The notes beneath the pieces are model-generated. The model saw nothing but the letters and a program-made list of their open reading frames with translations. It ran no database searches and was not told where the DNA came from. The position numbers were made by a program, and so were the translations under genes. Source: a bacterium (GTDB taxonomy: Bacteria > Bdellovibrionota_C > UBA2361 > RFPC01). Taken from it: a DNA stretch of 64,000 nucleotides. Positions 8,268 to 17,554 of this stretch are shown piece by piece. The first letter of the stretch is position 1. Every line of letters begins with the position of its first letter. The stretch spans positions 1-64,000 of the forward strand of contig JAUIBK010000010.1 of the NCBI GenBank assembly GCA_030428205.1, written 5' to 3'.

Positions 8268-9134
8268 TCACTCAATGCGACCGTAGCTACGTGGTTGTTG
8301 AATTGGAATGATCGCGAAAGAGGAGCTTCCTTCTGTTGCAACGTTGATCTTATGAAATGTGGGAGTGGTGTTCACATTCTTTGGCCAGGTTCTAAAATAG
8401 GCCTCAAGAATATTGAGGTAGACGTCTCTTGAGATTTCTTGACCGATTTCAGAGGAGAGAGGAAAGAGGCTGACTTTTAAGCACAATACTTCACTTGTAT
8501 CAGGGCTTAGTGGTGGTTGGATGTAGGGAGCATCTAAGCTCATGTAGCCTTGCTGTGCCCAGAACGCGATCCTCCCTTCGGGTGATATACCAGACGAGAG
8601 GTCTGACTCACGTTCGTTTTGGCTCATTACGTGTGGATCGTTTTGCTCTGAGATTATGAGCTTTACGCCTTTACGCTTCATGTACTCTTCTGAGGCCCTA
8701 CAGATCTCACTCCCTATCCCCATGCGTCGTTCTCCAGGTACTACCCATATATACTCTCCCGAACAAACCTTTCCGATCTGTGTTTCGAGAATGTCAAAGT
8801 GACGAGCTCCTACGATTTCACCTCCCCTGAGGACGAAGAGGATGTCCCAGTTGCTCTGAGGATCTTGTAGTCGTTCTTGCATAGAGTGAAGCGGCTCTCG
8901 CTCGTCTTCATATGGAAAGGCAAGCTCATAGCTCTTGTAAGACTCCCGAAGAAGACGCTGTGCTTCTTCGGGGTATTGTTGAAAAAGTTCTCGTACTGAA
9001 AGAGTAGAGTCTGTAACTGGTGGATCTTGAGGAAGTTCTTTCCGAAAGAGGGGGAGTCGAAAATCGGCCTCTCTCTTTATTCGCTGGCCCGGATTGCTGT
9101 TTGGCTGTTCGGGGTGTGGCATCTCTCGCTCCAT
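8268..9134 (-). CDS. GNAT-fold N-acetyltransferase-like protein
   Basis: The 288-residue reading uses the ATG at 9134; a TTG at 9185 would add 17 residues. The central part has the GNAT acetyl-CoA signature: a beta strand EYIWVVPGERR running into the pyrophosphate-binding turn RRMGIGSEI, followed by a helix and the strand VKLIISEQNDPH. The upstream strands (DILFVLRGGEIVGARHF) fit the fold as well. The N-terminal 40 residues are proline-rich and the last 90 residues are an extension not explained by the GNAT core. The substrate cannot be inferred. It lies upstream of the repeat-protein gene on the same strand, 137 bases away. Confidence 0.75.
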   Translation of the reverse strand: MEREMPHPEQPNSNPGQRIKREADFRLPLFRKELPQDPPVTDSTLSVRELFQQYPEEAQRLLRESYKSYELAFPYEDEREPLHSMQERLQDPQSNWDILFVLRGGEIVGARHFDILETQIGKVCSGEYIWVVPGERRMGIGSEICRASEEYMKRKGVKLIISEQNDPHVMSQNERESDLSSGISPEGRIAFWAQQGYMSLDAPYIQPPLSPDTSEVLCLKVSLFPLSSEIGQEISRDVYLNILEAYFRTWPKNVNTTPTFHKINVATEGSSSFAIIPIQQPRSYGRIE

Positions 9135-9337
9135 GGTAGCGGTAGCTATTACTTTGATATGAATTTGGCACAAAAAGTTATGCAACGGCGAAAGAAGAGT
9201 GTGACTTAGCTAGTCTCTGTCGATGTCTAGATTTTCTTGTGTTTTCAAGTTGTTACATCAAAAGACGCTTTTAGTAGATGCAACGGAGAAAGAAGAGATC
9301 GGATGCTAGGCTTACCAATCAAATGACCTTTGAAGAC

Positions 9338-9346
9338 TTATCCACA
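9338..9346 (+). promoter_or_regulatory. DnaA box (TTATCCACA) upstream of nrdAB
   Basis: The 9-mer TTATCCACA is a perfect match to the high-affinity DnaA binding site. It lies in the 500-base non-coding stretch before nrdA, about 115 bases upstream of the proposed promoter. DnaA is known to bind upstream of nrdAB in E. coli, where it ties deoxynucleotide supply to initiation of replication. A single 9-mer may also be chance. Confidence 0.45.
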
Positions 9347-9452
9347 AGGAGATCTTCATAAAGTAGAAAGTTGTTTGAATAATAGAAGTCATTTTATTTT
9401 GAGATCTTAGTCATCTTGAGGAAAAAAAACCGAATCAAACCGAAGAAATTCA

Positions 9453-9481
9453 TCGACAGGACGGAGTGAGATTCATATATC
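9453..9481 (+). promoter_or_regulatory. Candidate sigma-70-type promoter of nrdAB
   Basis: TCGACA at 9453-9458 matches five of six bases of the -35 consensus. It is separated by 17 bases from TATATC at 9476-9481, which matches four of six bases of the -10. The NrdR-box candidate begins about 23 bases downstream, where a repressor would block transcription. The start site is not known. The long leader (about 200 bases to the nrdA ATG) holds no convincing gene. Confidence 0.4.
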
Positions 9482-9503
9482 TAGTATCAGGGCCACAAAT
9501 TGG

Positions 9504-9519
9504 GCACAATATCTTGTGG
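9504..9519 (+). promoter_or_regulatory. Candidate NrdR box
   Basis: The 16-mer GCACAATATCTTGTGG matches 13 of 16 positions of the NrdR consensus acaCwATATaTwGTGt, with nine of ten core bases. NrdR is the zinc-finger/ATP-cone repressor of ribonucleotide reductase genes. Sites normally come in pairs about three helical turns apart. Only half of a possible second site (around 9545-9557) is visible and its spacing of 37 is unusual. Confidence 0.5.
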
Positions 9520-9687
9520 TTTTCTCGGTTACGAGCAAATAATTATAACATTGTATGATTTTCTATCGGGAGAGCTGTATGTCCCGTACGGGATCTGCTG
9601 TGCTGTGACTTCTTGTGAGCATCTGCTTCAAGAGGACATACGTTGTGCCTCTAACAACCTAAGATTAAGGAAGGATCGTACTGGAAT

Positions 9688-12600
9688 ATGGAATCAACTG
9701 GAAGCGAACAGACACTCTTATCGACCTCTATCCCAGCCGGAGTCACCCAAGCACAAAGCGAGTTTGGCCCGACACTCTCTCGGCATAGCGGTGAACTTAC
9801 GATTGACGATTGCACCGTTGTAAAAAGAAACGGGATGCTTGTTCCCTTTCGAAGAGATCGAATTGAGAAAGCTATTGAAAGCTCGGTTCGTGCAACAAAA
9901 GAGATTCCGAGCACTGAGCCGCTCCCACGAGAGTTTTATGCGATTGCACGTGAAGTAACGGATCAGGTCATTGAGAAGTCTTATGAAGAAGCGCGTCGTG
10001 GCGCATGTCTTACTGTTGAAGGGATTCAGGATATTGTTGAGCAACAACTCCTCGAAGCGGGCCACTATGACATTGGTCGGAAATATATCTCGTACCGCGA
10101 GGAAAGAAAAAACAACCGAGATGATTCACCACGAAATCTCAAGATTTTCCGCCGCGATGGAAAGAGCCTCGTTCGTTTTAAGCCACTCAAGATCGCAGCT
10201 GCTATTGAGCGAGCTTTTCGCGCCTCTGAGGCTATTGAAGGCCCAACTCCTCAAAGCATTATTGACTCTGTAAACCTTCTGACAAATCGAGTAGTCAATC
10301 GCGCGGTCGAGCTTTCACAATCTGGTACTGAACTTCACATCGAGCTCATTCAAGATGAAATTGAACGGCAGATGATGTCTGAAGGATACTATCAGATTGC
10401 TAAGGATTTTATTATTTACCGAACGACACGAGCTCTTCTCAGAGAAAAAGGCGAAGGGCAAATTGCGGTTCCAAAGATTGAACGCAAAACAGTCCCGCTT
10501 GAAACACAAGATCCAGGTCGAGAATTCACCGTAACAGCGCATGACGGAAGCACCTTTGTTATCTCAGAGCGTGAGCTTGCAACTCGTATCGATTATGCAT
10601 GTCGTGGTTACGAAGATGTGGTCTCTGCCGAAGAGATATTAGAAGCCTCGTTACAAAACTTCTACGATGGGGTTCGCTCGAAAGAGATTGACCAGTCTAA
10701 TATCATGGCAGCTAAGGCCCGAATCGAAAAAGAGCCGGGGTATAGCTTTGTGGCCGCTCGCCTTCTCTCCGATGTGATTTATAGAGAAACAATGGGCGTT
10801 GAAGCACATAGTGCTGAGCTCGAGGAAACGCACCGTCGCTATTTTAAAGAGTACATTAAGAAAGCGGTCGAGGTTGAGCGCCTTGATGCCGTTCTTCTCG
10901 ATTACGATCTCGACAAGCTAGCACAAGCGATCGATCTCTCCCGAGATGAGACCTTTACCTACCTAGGCCTTCAAACGCTTTATGATCGCTACCTTGTACA
11001 TGAAAAGGAAGTTCGTCTAGAGACTCCACAAATCTTCTGGATGCGAGTCTGTATGGGCCTTGCTGTTCAAGAAGGAGCAGACAAAGAGGCACGTGCGATT
11101 GAGTTTTATAATACTCTCTCAACCTTCCGCTTTGTTTCCAGTACGCCAACGCTCTTTAATGCAGGCACACTCCATCCACAACTGAGCTCGTGTTACCTCT
11201 CGACAATTCAAGATGATCTCAAGCACATCTTTAAGTGTGTGTCTGATGATGCTCAACTTTCAAAATGGGCTGGTGGTCTTGGAAATGACTGGACAAATGT
11301 TCGTGCAACGGGCTCTTGGATTAAAGGGACGAACGGACGTAGCCAAGGGGTCATTCCGTTTCTCAAAGTAGCAAACGATACCGCTGTTGCCGTGAACCAA
11401 GGTGGAAAGCGAAAGGGAGCGATGTGTGCTTACCTAGAAACGTGGCACCTTGATATCGAGGACTTCCTTGAACTCCGTAAGAACACTGGTGATGAGCGCC
11501 GGCGAACGCACGACATGAATACCGCGAACTGGATTCCAGATCTCTTCATGAAGCGGGTAGCGGAGAATGGTTCCTGGACTCTCTTTAGCCCAAGTGACGT
11601 CCCCGATCTGCACGATCTCTACGGCAAAGCTTTTGAAGAGCGTTACCTTCAATATGAAGCCATGACACAGAGCGGTGAGCTAGAACTTTTTAAGAAGGTC
11701 GAAGCGGTTTCTCTCTGGAGAAGAATGCTCAGCATGCTCTATGAGACAGGGCATCCGTGGATTACGTTTAAAGATCCTTCAAACGTTCGTTCACCACAAG
11801 ATCACACTGGTGTTGTTCATAGCTCAAACCTATGTACGGAGATTCTGCTCAACACTTCTGCGGACGAAACTGCCGTGTGTAACCTCGGTTCTGTTAACCT
11901 CCTTGCACACATCACAGACGGCAAGCTCGACCAGGAGCTCATGGAAAAGACGGTAACAACAGCGATTCGCATGCTCGATAACGTTGTTGATATTAACTTC
12001 TATCCAACGCCTGAAGCGAAGAATGCAAACTTACGCCACCGTCCTGTTGGTCTCGGTGTTATGGGATTTCAAGATTGTCTCTATGCCCTTGGTATTAGCT
12101 ACGCCAGTCTTGAAGCTGTACATTTTGCTGACGAGAGTATGGAGATGGTTTCCTACTACGCCATCCTCGCTTCAAGTCAGCTTGCCGGTGAGCGTGGGGT
12201 GTATGAAACGTACAAAGGTTCTAAGTGGGATCGAGGACTTCTTCCTATCGACACGTTGAAGCTCTTGGCTGAAGACCGAGGCGAAGAGTGGGTAGATCTT
12301 GACCTCTCCTCGAAGCTTGACTGGGATGTTGTTCGCAAGTCTGTAAGCAAGAATGGTATGCGTAACAGTAACACCATGGCGATTGCTCCTACGGCTACGA
12401 TTTCAAATATCTCTGGCGTAACACAATCAATTGAGCCGTCGTACAAGCACCTCTTTGTGAAATCGAATCTCTCAGGAGAGTTTACCATCTGCAACACATT
12501 CCTTGTTGATGAGCTAAAATCCCGAGGTCTTTGGGACTCTGAAATGATCGATGATCTCAAGTACTTTGATGGCTCTATTCTCGAGATTGAGCGCATTCCG

Positions 12601-13002
12601 GAAGACCTGAAGCAGGTTTATCTCACCGCGTTTGAGGTTGAGCCTGAGTGGGTGATAGAGTGTGCCAGCCGCCGGCAGAAGTGGATAGACATGGGTCAAT
12701 CGCTTAACCTCTATCTCGCAACACCAAGTGGAAAGAAGTTACATGACATGTACATTCTCGCTTGGAAGAAAGGGTTGAAGACAACGTACTATCTGAGATC
12801 GCTTGGTGCCACACAGATTGAAAAATCTACGATGGATATTAACAAGCGTGGCCTTCAGCCTCGTTGGATGAAGAACAAGTCAGCTTCGTCTGAGGTCCAA
12901 GTTGAGCGTACTGCAGAACAGCTAGAAGCTGAGCGACGTGCAGCACCTGAGATGCCAAAAGCGGTGTGTAACCTCGATGGCGACTGCGAGAGCTGTCAGT
13001 AA
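9688..13002 (+). CDS. nrdA: Ribonucleoside-diphosphate reductase class I, alpha subunit
   Basis: The 1104-residue catalytic subunit reduces ribonucleoside diphosphates to deoxyribonucleotides. Two tandem ATP-cone domains fill the N-terminus (about residues 35-130 and 150-250), which explains the length relative to the 761-residue E. coli protein. The barrel shows [21 protein letters not shown] and the active-site region [10 protein letters not shown] with its redox Cys. The radical-transfer tyrosine pair is present in [11 protein letters not shown]. The C-terminus carries the reductant-shuttling pair CESCQ. Two ATP cones imply allosteric on/off control by ATP and dATP. AAGGAAGGA precedes the ATG. 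nrdB follows after 63 bases. DnaA and NrdR sites upstream suggest control by replication state and nucleotide pools. Confidence 0.97.
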   Translation: MESTGSEQTLLSTSIPAGVTQAQSEFGPTLSRHSGELTIDDCTVVKRNGMLVPFRRDRIEKAIESSVRATKEIPSTEPLPREFYAIAREVTDQVIEKSYEEARRGACLTVEGIQDIVEQQLLEAGHYDIGRKYISYREERKNNRDDSPRNLKIFRRDGKSLVRFKPLKIAAAIERAFRASEAIEGPTPQSIIDSVNLLTNRVVNRAVELSQSGTELHIELIQDEIERQMMSEGYYQIAKDFIIYRTTRALLREKGEGQIAVPKIERKTVPLETQDPGREFTVTAHDGSTFVISERELATRIDYACRGYEDVVSAEEILEASLQNFYDGVRSKEIDQSNIMAAKARIEKEPGYSFVAARLLSDVIYRETMGVEAHSAELEETHRRYFKEYIKKAVEVERLDAVLLDYDLDKLAQAIDLSRDETFTYLGLQTLYDRYLVHEKEVRLETPQIFWMRVCMGLAVQEGADKEARAIEFYNTLSTFRFVSSTPTLFNAGTLHPQLSSCYLSTIQDDLKHIFKCVSDDAQLSKWAGGLGNDWTNVRATGSWIKGTNGRSQGVIPFLKVANDTAVAVNQGGKRKGAMCAYLETWHLDIEDFLELRKNTGDERRRTHDMNTANWIPDLFMKRVAENGSWTLFSPSDVPDLHDLYGKAFEERYLQYEAMTQSGELELFKKVEAVSLWRRMLSMLYETGHPWITFKDPSNVRSPQDHTGVVHSSNLCTEILLNTSADETAVCNLGSVNLLAHITDGKLDQELMEKTVTTAIRMLDNVVDINFYPTPEAKNANLRHRPVGLGVMGFQDCLYALGISYASLEAVHFADESMEMVSYYAILASSQLAGERGVYETYKGSKWDRGLLPIDTLKLLAEDRGEEWVDLDLSSKLDWDVVRKSVSKNGMRNSNTMAIAPTATISNISGVTQSIEPSYKHLFVKSNLSGEFTICNTFLVDELKSRGLWDSEMIDDLKYFDGSILEIERIPEDLKQVYLTAFEVEPEWVIECASRRQKWIDMGQSLNLYLATPSGKKLHDMYILAWKKGLKTTYYLRSLGATQIEKSTMDINKRGLQPRWMKNKSASSEVQVERTAEQLEAERRAAPEMPKAVCNLDGDCESCQ

Positions 13003-13065
13003 CACTTGAATGTGAGGGGGGCGTCATGCCTCCCCTCGATTAACTTTATTGAAAGGGAGAACGGA

Positions 13066-14169
13066 ATGCTTGATTTTGATGACATGGACGTACCTTCTGG
13101 AGGTTCTTCTGATGGAGATAGTTCAGGTGGTGATGAGTTAGTTTCTGCGGGAAGAATTCACCGCTTTAAGGCAAGCGATAAGCGACTGATCAATAACAAT
13201 ACGGTTGATGTGAACCAGCTTATGCCACTGAAGTATAAGTGGGCATGGGAGCACTACCTTAACGGATGTGCAAACAACTGGCTTCCAACGGAAGTTCCGA
13301 TGGGAAAAGATATCGAGCTTTGGAAGTCCAATAGTCTCACCGAAGACGAGCGCCGCGTTATTATGCGTAACCTGGGATTCTTCAGTACGGCTGAGAGTCT
13401 CGTGGGAAACAACATCGTCCTTGCTATCTTTAAGCATGTGACAAACGCAGAGTGTAGACAGTACCTTCTCCGTCAAGCATTCGAGGAAGCTGTTCACACG
13501 CATACGTTCCACTACATTGTTGAGTCGCTTAACCTCGACGAGGGTGAAGTGTTCAATATGTACAATGAAGTGAACTCCATTCACTCAAAAGATGAATTTG
13601 AGATGAAGCTGACTGAAGCCGTGCTCCGTGAAGATTTTCATACGGACACTGTTGAGGGAGTGCAAAAGTTCCTTGAAAACCTTGTCGGTTTTTACGTGAT
13701 TATGGAAGGAATTTTCTTTTATAGCGGATTTGTGATGATTCTCTCCTTCCTTCGCCAAAACCGCATGACAGGAATTGGAGAGCAGTTCCAGTACATTCTT
13801 CGTGATGAAACGATTCACCTCAATTTTGGAATCGATCTCATTAATGGCATCCGCACAGAAAATCCTGATGCTTGGACAAAGGAGTTTCAAGACCACCTTG
13901 TTGGTTTAATTCGTGAGTCCGTTGAGCTTGAGTACCAATACGCTGTTGATTGCCTTCCTCGTGGCATCCTTGGCTTAAGTGCGCCAATGTTCCGTGAGTA
14001 TGTGCAGTACATAGCCGACCGTCGTCTTGAGCGTATCGGTCTTCCACGTCAATACTCTTCGAAGAATCCATTCCCTTGGATGAGCGAAACAATTGACCTT
14101 GGAAAAGAGAAAAATTTCTTTGAAACAAGAGTGACAGAATACCAAACCGCTGCATCCTTGCAGTGGTAG
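13066..14169 (+). CDS. nrdB: Ribonucleotide reductase beta subunit, class Ic type (Tyr replaced by Phe)
   Basis: Start is the ATG at 13066, preceded by GAAAGGGAG; 367 residues. The metal ligands are visible as Glu84 (KDIELWKS), Glu141 and His144 ([10 protein letters not shown]), a Glu in VIMEGIFF, and Glu and His in [10 protein letters not shown]. The position of the radical tyrosine of class Ia enzymes (E. coli Tyr122) is Phe148, and the first ligand is Glu instead of Asp. Both are marks of the Chlamydia trachomatis class Ic protein, which uses a Mn(IV)/Fe(III) centre in place of a tyrosyl radical. Overall sequence is strikingly close to the chlamydial protein from residue 72 to the C-terminal WMSETIDL...FFETRV region. 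A short acidic, Gly/Ser-rich N-terminal tail is specific to this protein. Confidence 0.96.
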   Translation: MLDFDDMDVPSGGSSDGDSSGGDELVSAGRIHRFKASDKRLINNNTVDVNQLMPLKYKWAWEHYLNGCANNWLPTEVPMGKDIELWKSNSLTEDERRVIMRNLGFFSTAESLVGNNIVLAIFKHVTNAECRQYLLRQAFEEAVHTHTFHYIVESLNLDEGEVFNMYNEVNSIHSKDEFEMKLTEAVLREDFHTDTVEGVQKFLENLVGFYVIMEGIFFYSGFVMILSFLRQNRMTGIGEQFQYILRDETIHLNFGIDLINGIRTENPDAWTKEFQDHLVGLIRESVELEYQYAVDCLPRGILGLSAPMFREYVQYIADRRLERIGLPRQYSSKNPFPWMSETIDLGKEKNFFETRVTEYQTAASLQW

Positions 14170-14214
14170 TGCCCGGTAGGACGTTGTTTTTGTCTGGACC
14201 TTAAGGTTCTTTCT

Positions 14215-14248
14215 GGGTGAGTAGGATGTTTCTACTCACCCATTTTTT
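14215..14248 (+). terminator. Intrinsic terminator of nrdAB
   Basis: A perfect 10-bp stem (GGGTGAGTAG at 14215-14224 with CTACTCACCC at 14232-14241) has a 7-base loop and is followed by A and six T (14243-14248). It lies 45 bases after the nrdB stop codon. Confidence 0.92.
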
Positions 14249-14312
14249 ATGCGACTCTCCCTCTTTCCCAGTCTACATTCCATTTCCCAATATTTCAGTC
14301 CCAGCCTCAAAT

Positions 14313-14452
14313 CCAATATCCCTGCCCTAGTCCAATTTCCTGGCCGTGGTCGTGGTCACGCAGTCCATTCTCAACGTTATACACGAAGCTGGGAGGAGCC
14401 GACTTTGGACCAGGGCCAGAGCCAGGAAATTGGACTAGGGCAGGGATATTGG
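14313..14452. repeat. Perfect 32-bp inverted repeat between nrdB and the SURF1 gene
   Basis: Positions 14313-14344 and 14421-14452 are exact reverse complements over 32 bases, with 76 bases between them. The left arm begins CCAATATCCCTG and ends TTTCCTGGC. The outer flanks carry further imperfect matches (ATTCCATTT near 14276 against AAATGGAAT near 14455). The inner sequence also has GC-rich short inverted pieces. The element sits between convergent genes, after the nrdAB terminator and before the SURF1 stop at 14485. There is no transposase and no coding frame of interest; similar peptides appear on both strands only because of the symmetry. Confidence 0.85.
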
Positions 14453-14484
14453 AAAATGGAATATGGGGGCTGATAAGGGGGGGG

Positions 14485-15327
14485 TTATGTCTTGTTTTGT
14501 CGCCGAAGCTGCAAAACATACCCAATAAGTAACGTCAGCAGTGCCATAAAGCTCCATTCGTACACATACGCCAAATGCGTGGCTGAGGGCACTATCGTTG
14601 AGTGCGAGGGAACGGGATAGGTTCTCTTTGGATTAAGTCCTCCTGCGCTCACATTCGTCATATTACTTCCAAGAAAGAAGATCTCCTGTCTCCCTTTTGA
14701 GCCTTTGACTATTTCCTTTTGAGCTTCTTGAACACTTTCTTCGGGCATGATTTCGGCGTAGATGGGAAGGAGAGGGTAGGGAAGCTGCGCGCCAATCTTT
14801 TCGAGGTTAACCCTCAACCAACTATCTACCCAAGGATACCCTTCGCCACTTGGTCTATCGTTTGGTGCAAGGAGCCTTCTTTTGACGCTTACTTTCAGTA
14901 GGCCTGTAAATGACGCTTCTTTCACTTTTTGAAATTGCGCTCTCTCTTGTTGAGATTGGACGCTCAGTGGAACGTACCCTCGATCGATAAGCAGTACTTG
15001 CCCATCAGAGAGTTTGAGCGGTGTAAGCAAGTGCACTCCTGGCCCATCGAGATCGTCTTTGCGGTTTCTGAGAACCATTTCATGTTCGAAATCATACGTA
15101 CCTGAAATGAGCGCTCGACGGTGAAGCAAGGTGTCTGGAGCTTGCTTCAGAAGTGTCTCGAGCGGCGCAGGGGGGAGTGATAGGCGCTGCTCTAGTTCAG
15201 CAAGATAGCGTTCTTTTTGCTGGTGCCGATCCCATTGCCACACAGCAGCGCGAATCATACCAAGAGCAAGGATGGTGCAAGTGAGAGTGATTTTCAGTGA
15301 GAAGACAAAACGTCGAGATGGAGACAT
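14485..15327 (-). CDS. SURF1 family cytochrome oxidase assembly protein
   Basis: The 280-residue protein has the SURF1 layout: an N-terminal membrane helix (about 11-27) followed by WQWDRHQQK, a large soluble domain, and a C-terminal helix (about 252-270) preceded by HLAYVYEW. The internal motifs LIDRGYVPL and SGTYD fit the family. SURF1 takes part in maturation of haem-copper cytochrome c oxidase, probably by handling haem a. No cox gene is in the window, so the oxidase it serves lies elsewhere. The gene converges with nrdAB across the terminator and the 32-bp inverted repeat. Confidence 0.88.
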   Translation of the reverse strand: MSPSRRFVFSLKITLTCTILALGMIRAAVWQWDRHQQKERYLAELEQRLSLPPAPLETLLKQAPDTLLHRRALISGTYDFEHEMVLRNRKDDLDGPGVHLLTPLKLSDGQVLLIDRGYVPLSVQSQQERAQFQKVKEASFTGLLKVSVKRRLLAPNDRPSGEGYPWVDSWLRVNLEKIGAQLPYPLLPIYAEIMPEESVQEAQKEIVKGSKGRQEIFFLGSNMTNVSAGGLNPKRTYPVPSHSTIVPSATHLAYVYEWSFMALLTLLIGYVLQLRRQNKT

Positions 15328-15477
15328 AATAGAGCTATAAGTACCTGATTTTGAGGACCTTTAAAAGCTTCTGTCTGGTTTGCTGAGCCATAGTTTTCTC
15401 TTTTTTTTATATGAGGTAAAGTGGCGCATTGTGGTAATTGCCGTCTTATTACCGCAGTCTCGATAAGGAGAATTATC

Positions 15478-16461
15478 TTGTTACATGTTCTAGGAGTTGG
15501 ACATGCTTGGCCCGAAGGAAGGCTCTCGGATAGCTTTCTTGATGGTGTGGTTGAGTTAGGAGATTCGCGAAGTGGCTCGCAAGGAATAGAGCAGCGTGCT
15601 TCTGTGCTCAGTGAAGAGTATATTGCGCTTGCGAAAAACAACCATGTCGAAGAGACGGAAAAAGTTGCCTCTGATACGCCAACAGATCTCTCGGAGAGAG
15701 CAACTCTTCAAGCCCTTGAGAGTGCGGGAATTTCACCTGAAGATTTAGGGCTCCTCCTTGCAGGAGTATGTACTCCTCAACAAACAACGCCCTCAGAAGC
15801 GCAGCGCATTGGAAAACGCCTCGCTCAAAAAATCCCCGCCTATGACCTCTATAGCTCTTCCTCGGATTTTGCCCTGCATGTTTCGACTCTTTTAGACTGG
15901 AAAGACGAGAAGATTCCAGACTATGTACTGAGTGCTTCAACAGGGTGTGCGACGACTCGAGTGTCTTATGAGTCTGGTGAGGCCCCTTATCTCTTTGGAG
16001 ATGGGGCGGCTGCTATGGTGCTTTCTTCTCGGCGCACTGGAAAGCTCAAGATTATTGATGCTGCTTTTATCACTGATCCAGCTCACGCCTCGCTTTTTTC
16101 TATTGAGCTTTATGGTCATCTCACAATGTCACCAAAGGCGCTCTCTACTTGGATTGAGCCAACGACGGAGAAGCTTCTTCGGAAAGCAATCGAGAAAAAC
16201 TCACTTGATGTTCAAACACTGCGCTGGATAGATCCCCAAGTTTCTCTGCCGTCAATGTGCGAGGTTGCTTCTCGAGTAGGGATCTCTCCAGAGAATCATT
16301 GGCACAATCTTGAGCGTGTTGGTTGTAGCTTGGGGGCTTCTCCCGTAACGGTTCTTTCTGAGCACTGGGGTGAGCTTGTAGCTGGCGAGACCATTGTGCT
16401 TTCCACCGCTGGGCCTGGAATGAGTGCTGGTTACATCGTCTTTCAGAGTACGGAGGGGTAG
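15478..16461 (+). CDS. KAS III-fold protein lacking the catalytic triad (pseudo-enzyme partner)
   Basis: The start is taken at TTG 15478 because AAGGAG (15465-15470) lies seven bases before it and the resulting N-terminus (LLHVLGVGHAWPE) aligns with that of the next gene (MLHILGMGTSFPE); a GTG at 15421 in frame lacks this support. The 327-residue protein has the thiolase fold of 3-oxoacyl-ACP synthase III, including TPSEAQRIGKRL and YLFGDGAAAMVL. The catalytic residues are absent. The Cys position is Ser128 within YDLYSSSSDF, the His position is Pro253 and the Asn position is Cys283. It is therefore unlikely to condense acyl chains itself. It ends exactly where the active homologue begins, which suggests a heterodimer of the PqsB/PqsC kind; that is inference. 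Confidence 0.85.
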   Translation: MLHVLGVGHAWPEGRLSDSFLDGVVELGDSRSGSQGIEQRASVLSEEYIALAKNNHVEETEKVASDTPTDLSERATLQALESAGISPEDLGLLLAGVCTPQQTTPSEAQRIGKRLAQKIPAYDLYSSSSDFALHVSTLLDWKDEKIPDYVLSASTGCATTRVSYESGEAPYLFGDGAAAMVLSSRRTGKLKIIDAAFITDPAHASLFSIELYGHLTMSPKALSTWIEPTTEKLLRKAIEKNSLDVQTLRWIDPQVSLPSMCEVASRVGISPENHWHNLERVGCSLGASPVTVLSEHWGELVAGETIVLSTAGPGMSAGYIVFQSTEG

Positions 16462-17448
16462 ATGCTTCATATTCTTGGAATGGGAACCTCTTTTCCTGAA
16501 ACAGATATTTCAAATCGCTTTATTGAAGATCTTGATATTGGAACTTCAGAGGAGTGGATACTCGCTAAGATCGGAATCGAGAATCGTTTGAGTACATTAC
16601 CTATTGAGTATGTCGAGAGCACAAGAAATGAGCGTCCACAAGAAGCACGCAAAGCAGCCAACTGCACAGTAACTGAGCTTGGAGTAGAGGCGGCCAAGCA
16701 AGCTTGTGAGCGTGCTGGAATATCACCAAAAGATGTTGGGCTTGTTGTTTGTAACTGCTGCACACCCGATCAGGTGGCACCATCTGAGGCACAACGTCTT
16801 GCGAAAGAGCTTGGTATTGAAGGTCGAGCGTATGATGTATTTACAGCGTGTCCCGCGTTTGCGCTTCATATGGATTTTTTAGAGAATTTTAAGCCCGAAG
16901 CGCTTCCTGAGTATGTGCTCTGCGTGTCAAATGCTGTGCTGACTCAAAATGTCGATTATAATGATCGCTCTGCGAGCGCCATTTGGGGTGATGGCGCTGC
17001 AGCTTGGATTGTGTCAGCAAAACACCCGGGCAAGCTTAAGTTAATTGATTCTTTCTACACTACTGATCCTACGCGGTGTGATGCTGTAGTTGTTGATACC
17101 TTCGGTCATTTTCATCAAGATGGCCGAGCGGTCCGAGACTTCTCTGTGCGCCAAACAGTGCGTCTCGTTCGTAAACTTGAACAAGAGTACGAACTCGATT
17201 GGTCAAAGGATATTTTTATTGGCCACCAGGCAAATCGCACGATGCTGGCGCAAATCACAAACAACCGCAAAATTCCAGATGAAAACCATTGGTTTAATGT
17301 GACATCAATAGGCAACCAGGCTGGGGCCGGGGCGCCTGCCACCTTGGCGATGCACTGGGATGAGATTCAGCCGGGACAACGGATACTCGTTGCCGTCGTT
17401 GGTGCTGGGCTCAGCTGGGGGTCAGCTCTTCTTGAAGCTGCCTCTTGA
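16462..17448 (+). CDS. 3-oxoacyl-ACP synthase III-like enzyme with intact Cys-His-Asn triad
   Basis: The ATG directly follows the stop codon of the preceding gene, with no base between, so translation is probably coupled. The 328-residue protein has the KAS III (FabH) fold with active-site Cys130 (VFTACPAF), His255 (FIGHQANRT) and Asn285 (IGNQAGAG), plus the GDGAAAWIV and LSWGSALLE motifs. Family members join an acyl-CoA or acyl-ACP to a malonyl unit, or make alkyl quinolones, polyketide starters or related products. No acyl carrier protein, malonyltransferase or other fatty-acid gene is adjacent. With its catalytically bare neighbour it more likely belongs to a specialised pathway than to housekeeping fatty acid synthesis. 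Confidence 0.9.
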   Translation: MLHILGMGTSFPETDISNRFIEDLDIGTSEEWILAKIGIENRLSTLPIEYVESTRNERPQEARKAANCTVTELGVEAAKQACERAGISPKDVGLVVCNCCTPDQVAPSEAQRLAKELGIEGRAYDVFTACPAFALHMDFLENFKPEALPEYVLCVSNAVLTQNVDYNDRSASAIWGDGAAAWIVSAKHPGKLKLIDSFYTTDPTRCDAVVVDTFGHFHQDGRAVRDFSVRQTVRLVRKLEQEYELDWSKDIFIGHQANRTMLAQITNNRKIPDENHWFNVTSIGNQAGAGAPATLAMHWDEIQPGQRILVAVVGAGLSWGSALLEAAS

Positions 17449-17554
17449 AAGGGTACTTGTCGTCTCTCTCTTGATAGGGAATCTTAGGGACTTTTTCAGT
17501 TTTCTTGGGTATACTTGAGCCGCAAACTGTCTCTTTTCCTGAGGAATTGTTGTG

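Noticed and set aside
9541..9557. Second NrdR box
   Set aside because: Only one half matches and the 37-base distance from the first site does not fit the usual helical phasing.
14249..14525. Two small opposite-strand frames encoding similar peptides (SNIPALVQFPG)
   Set aside because: The similarity results from the perfect inverted repeat at 14313-14452; neither frame has a start site or family resemblance.
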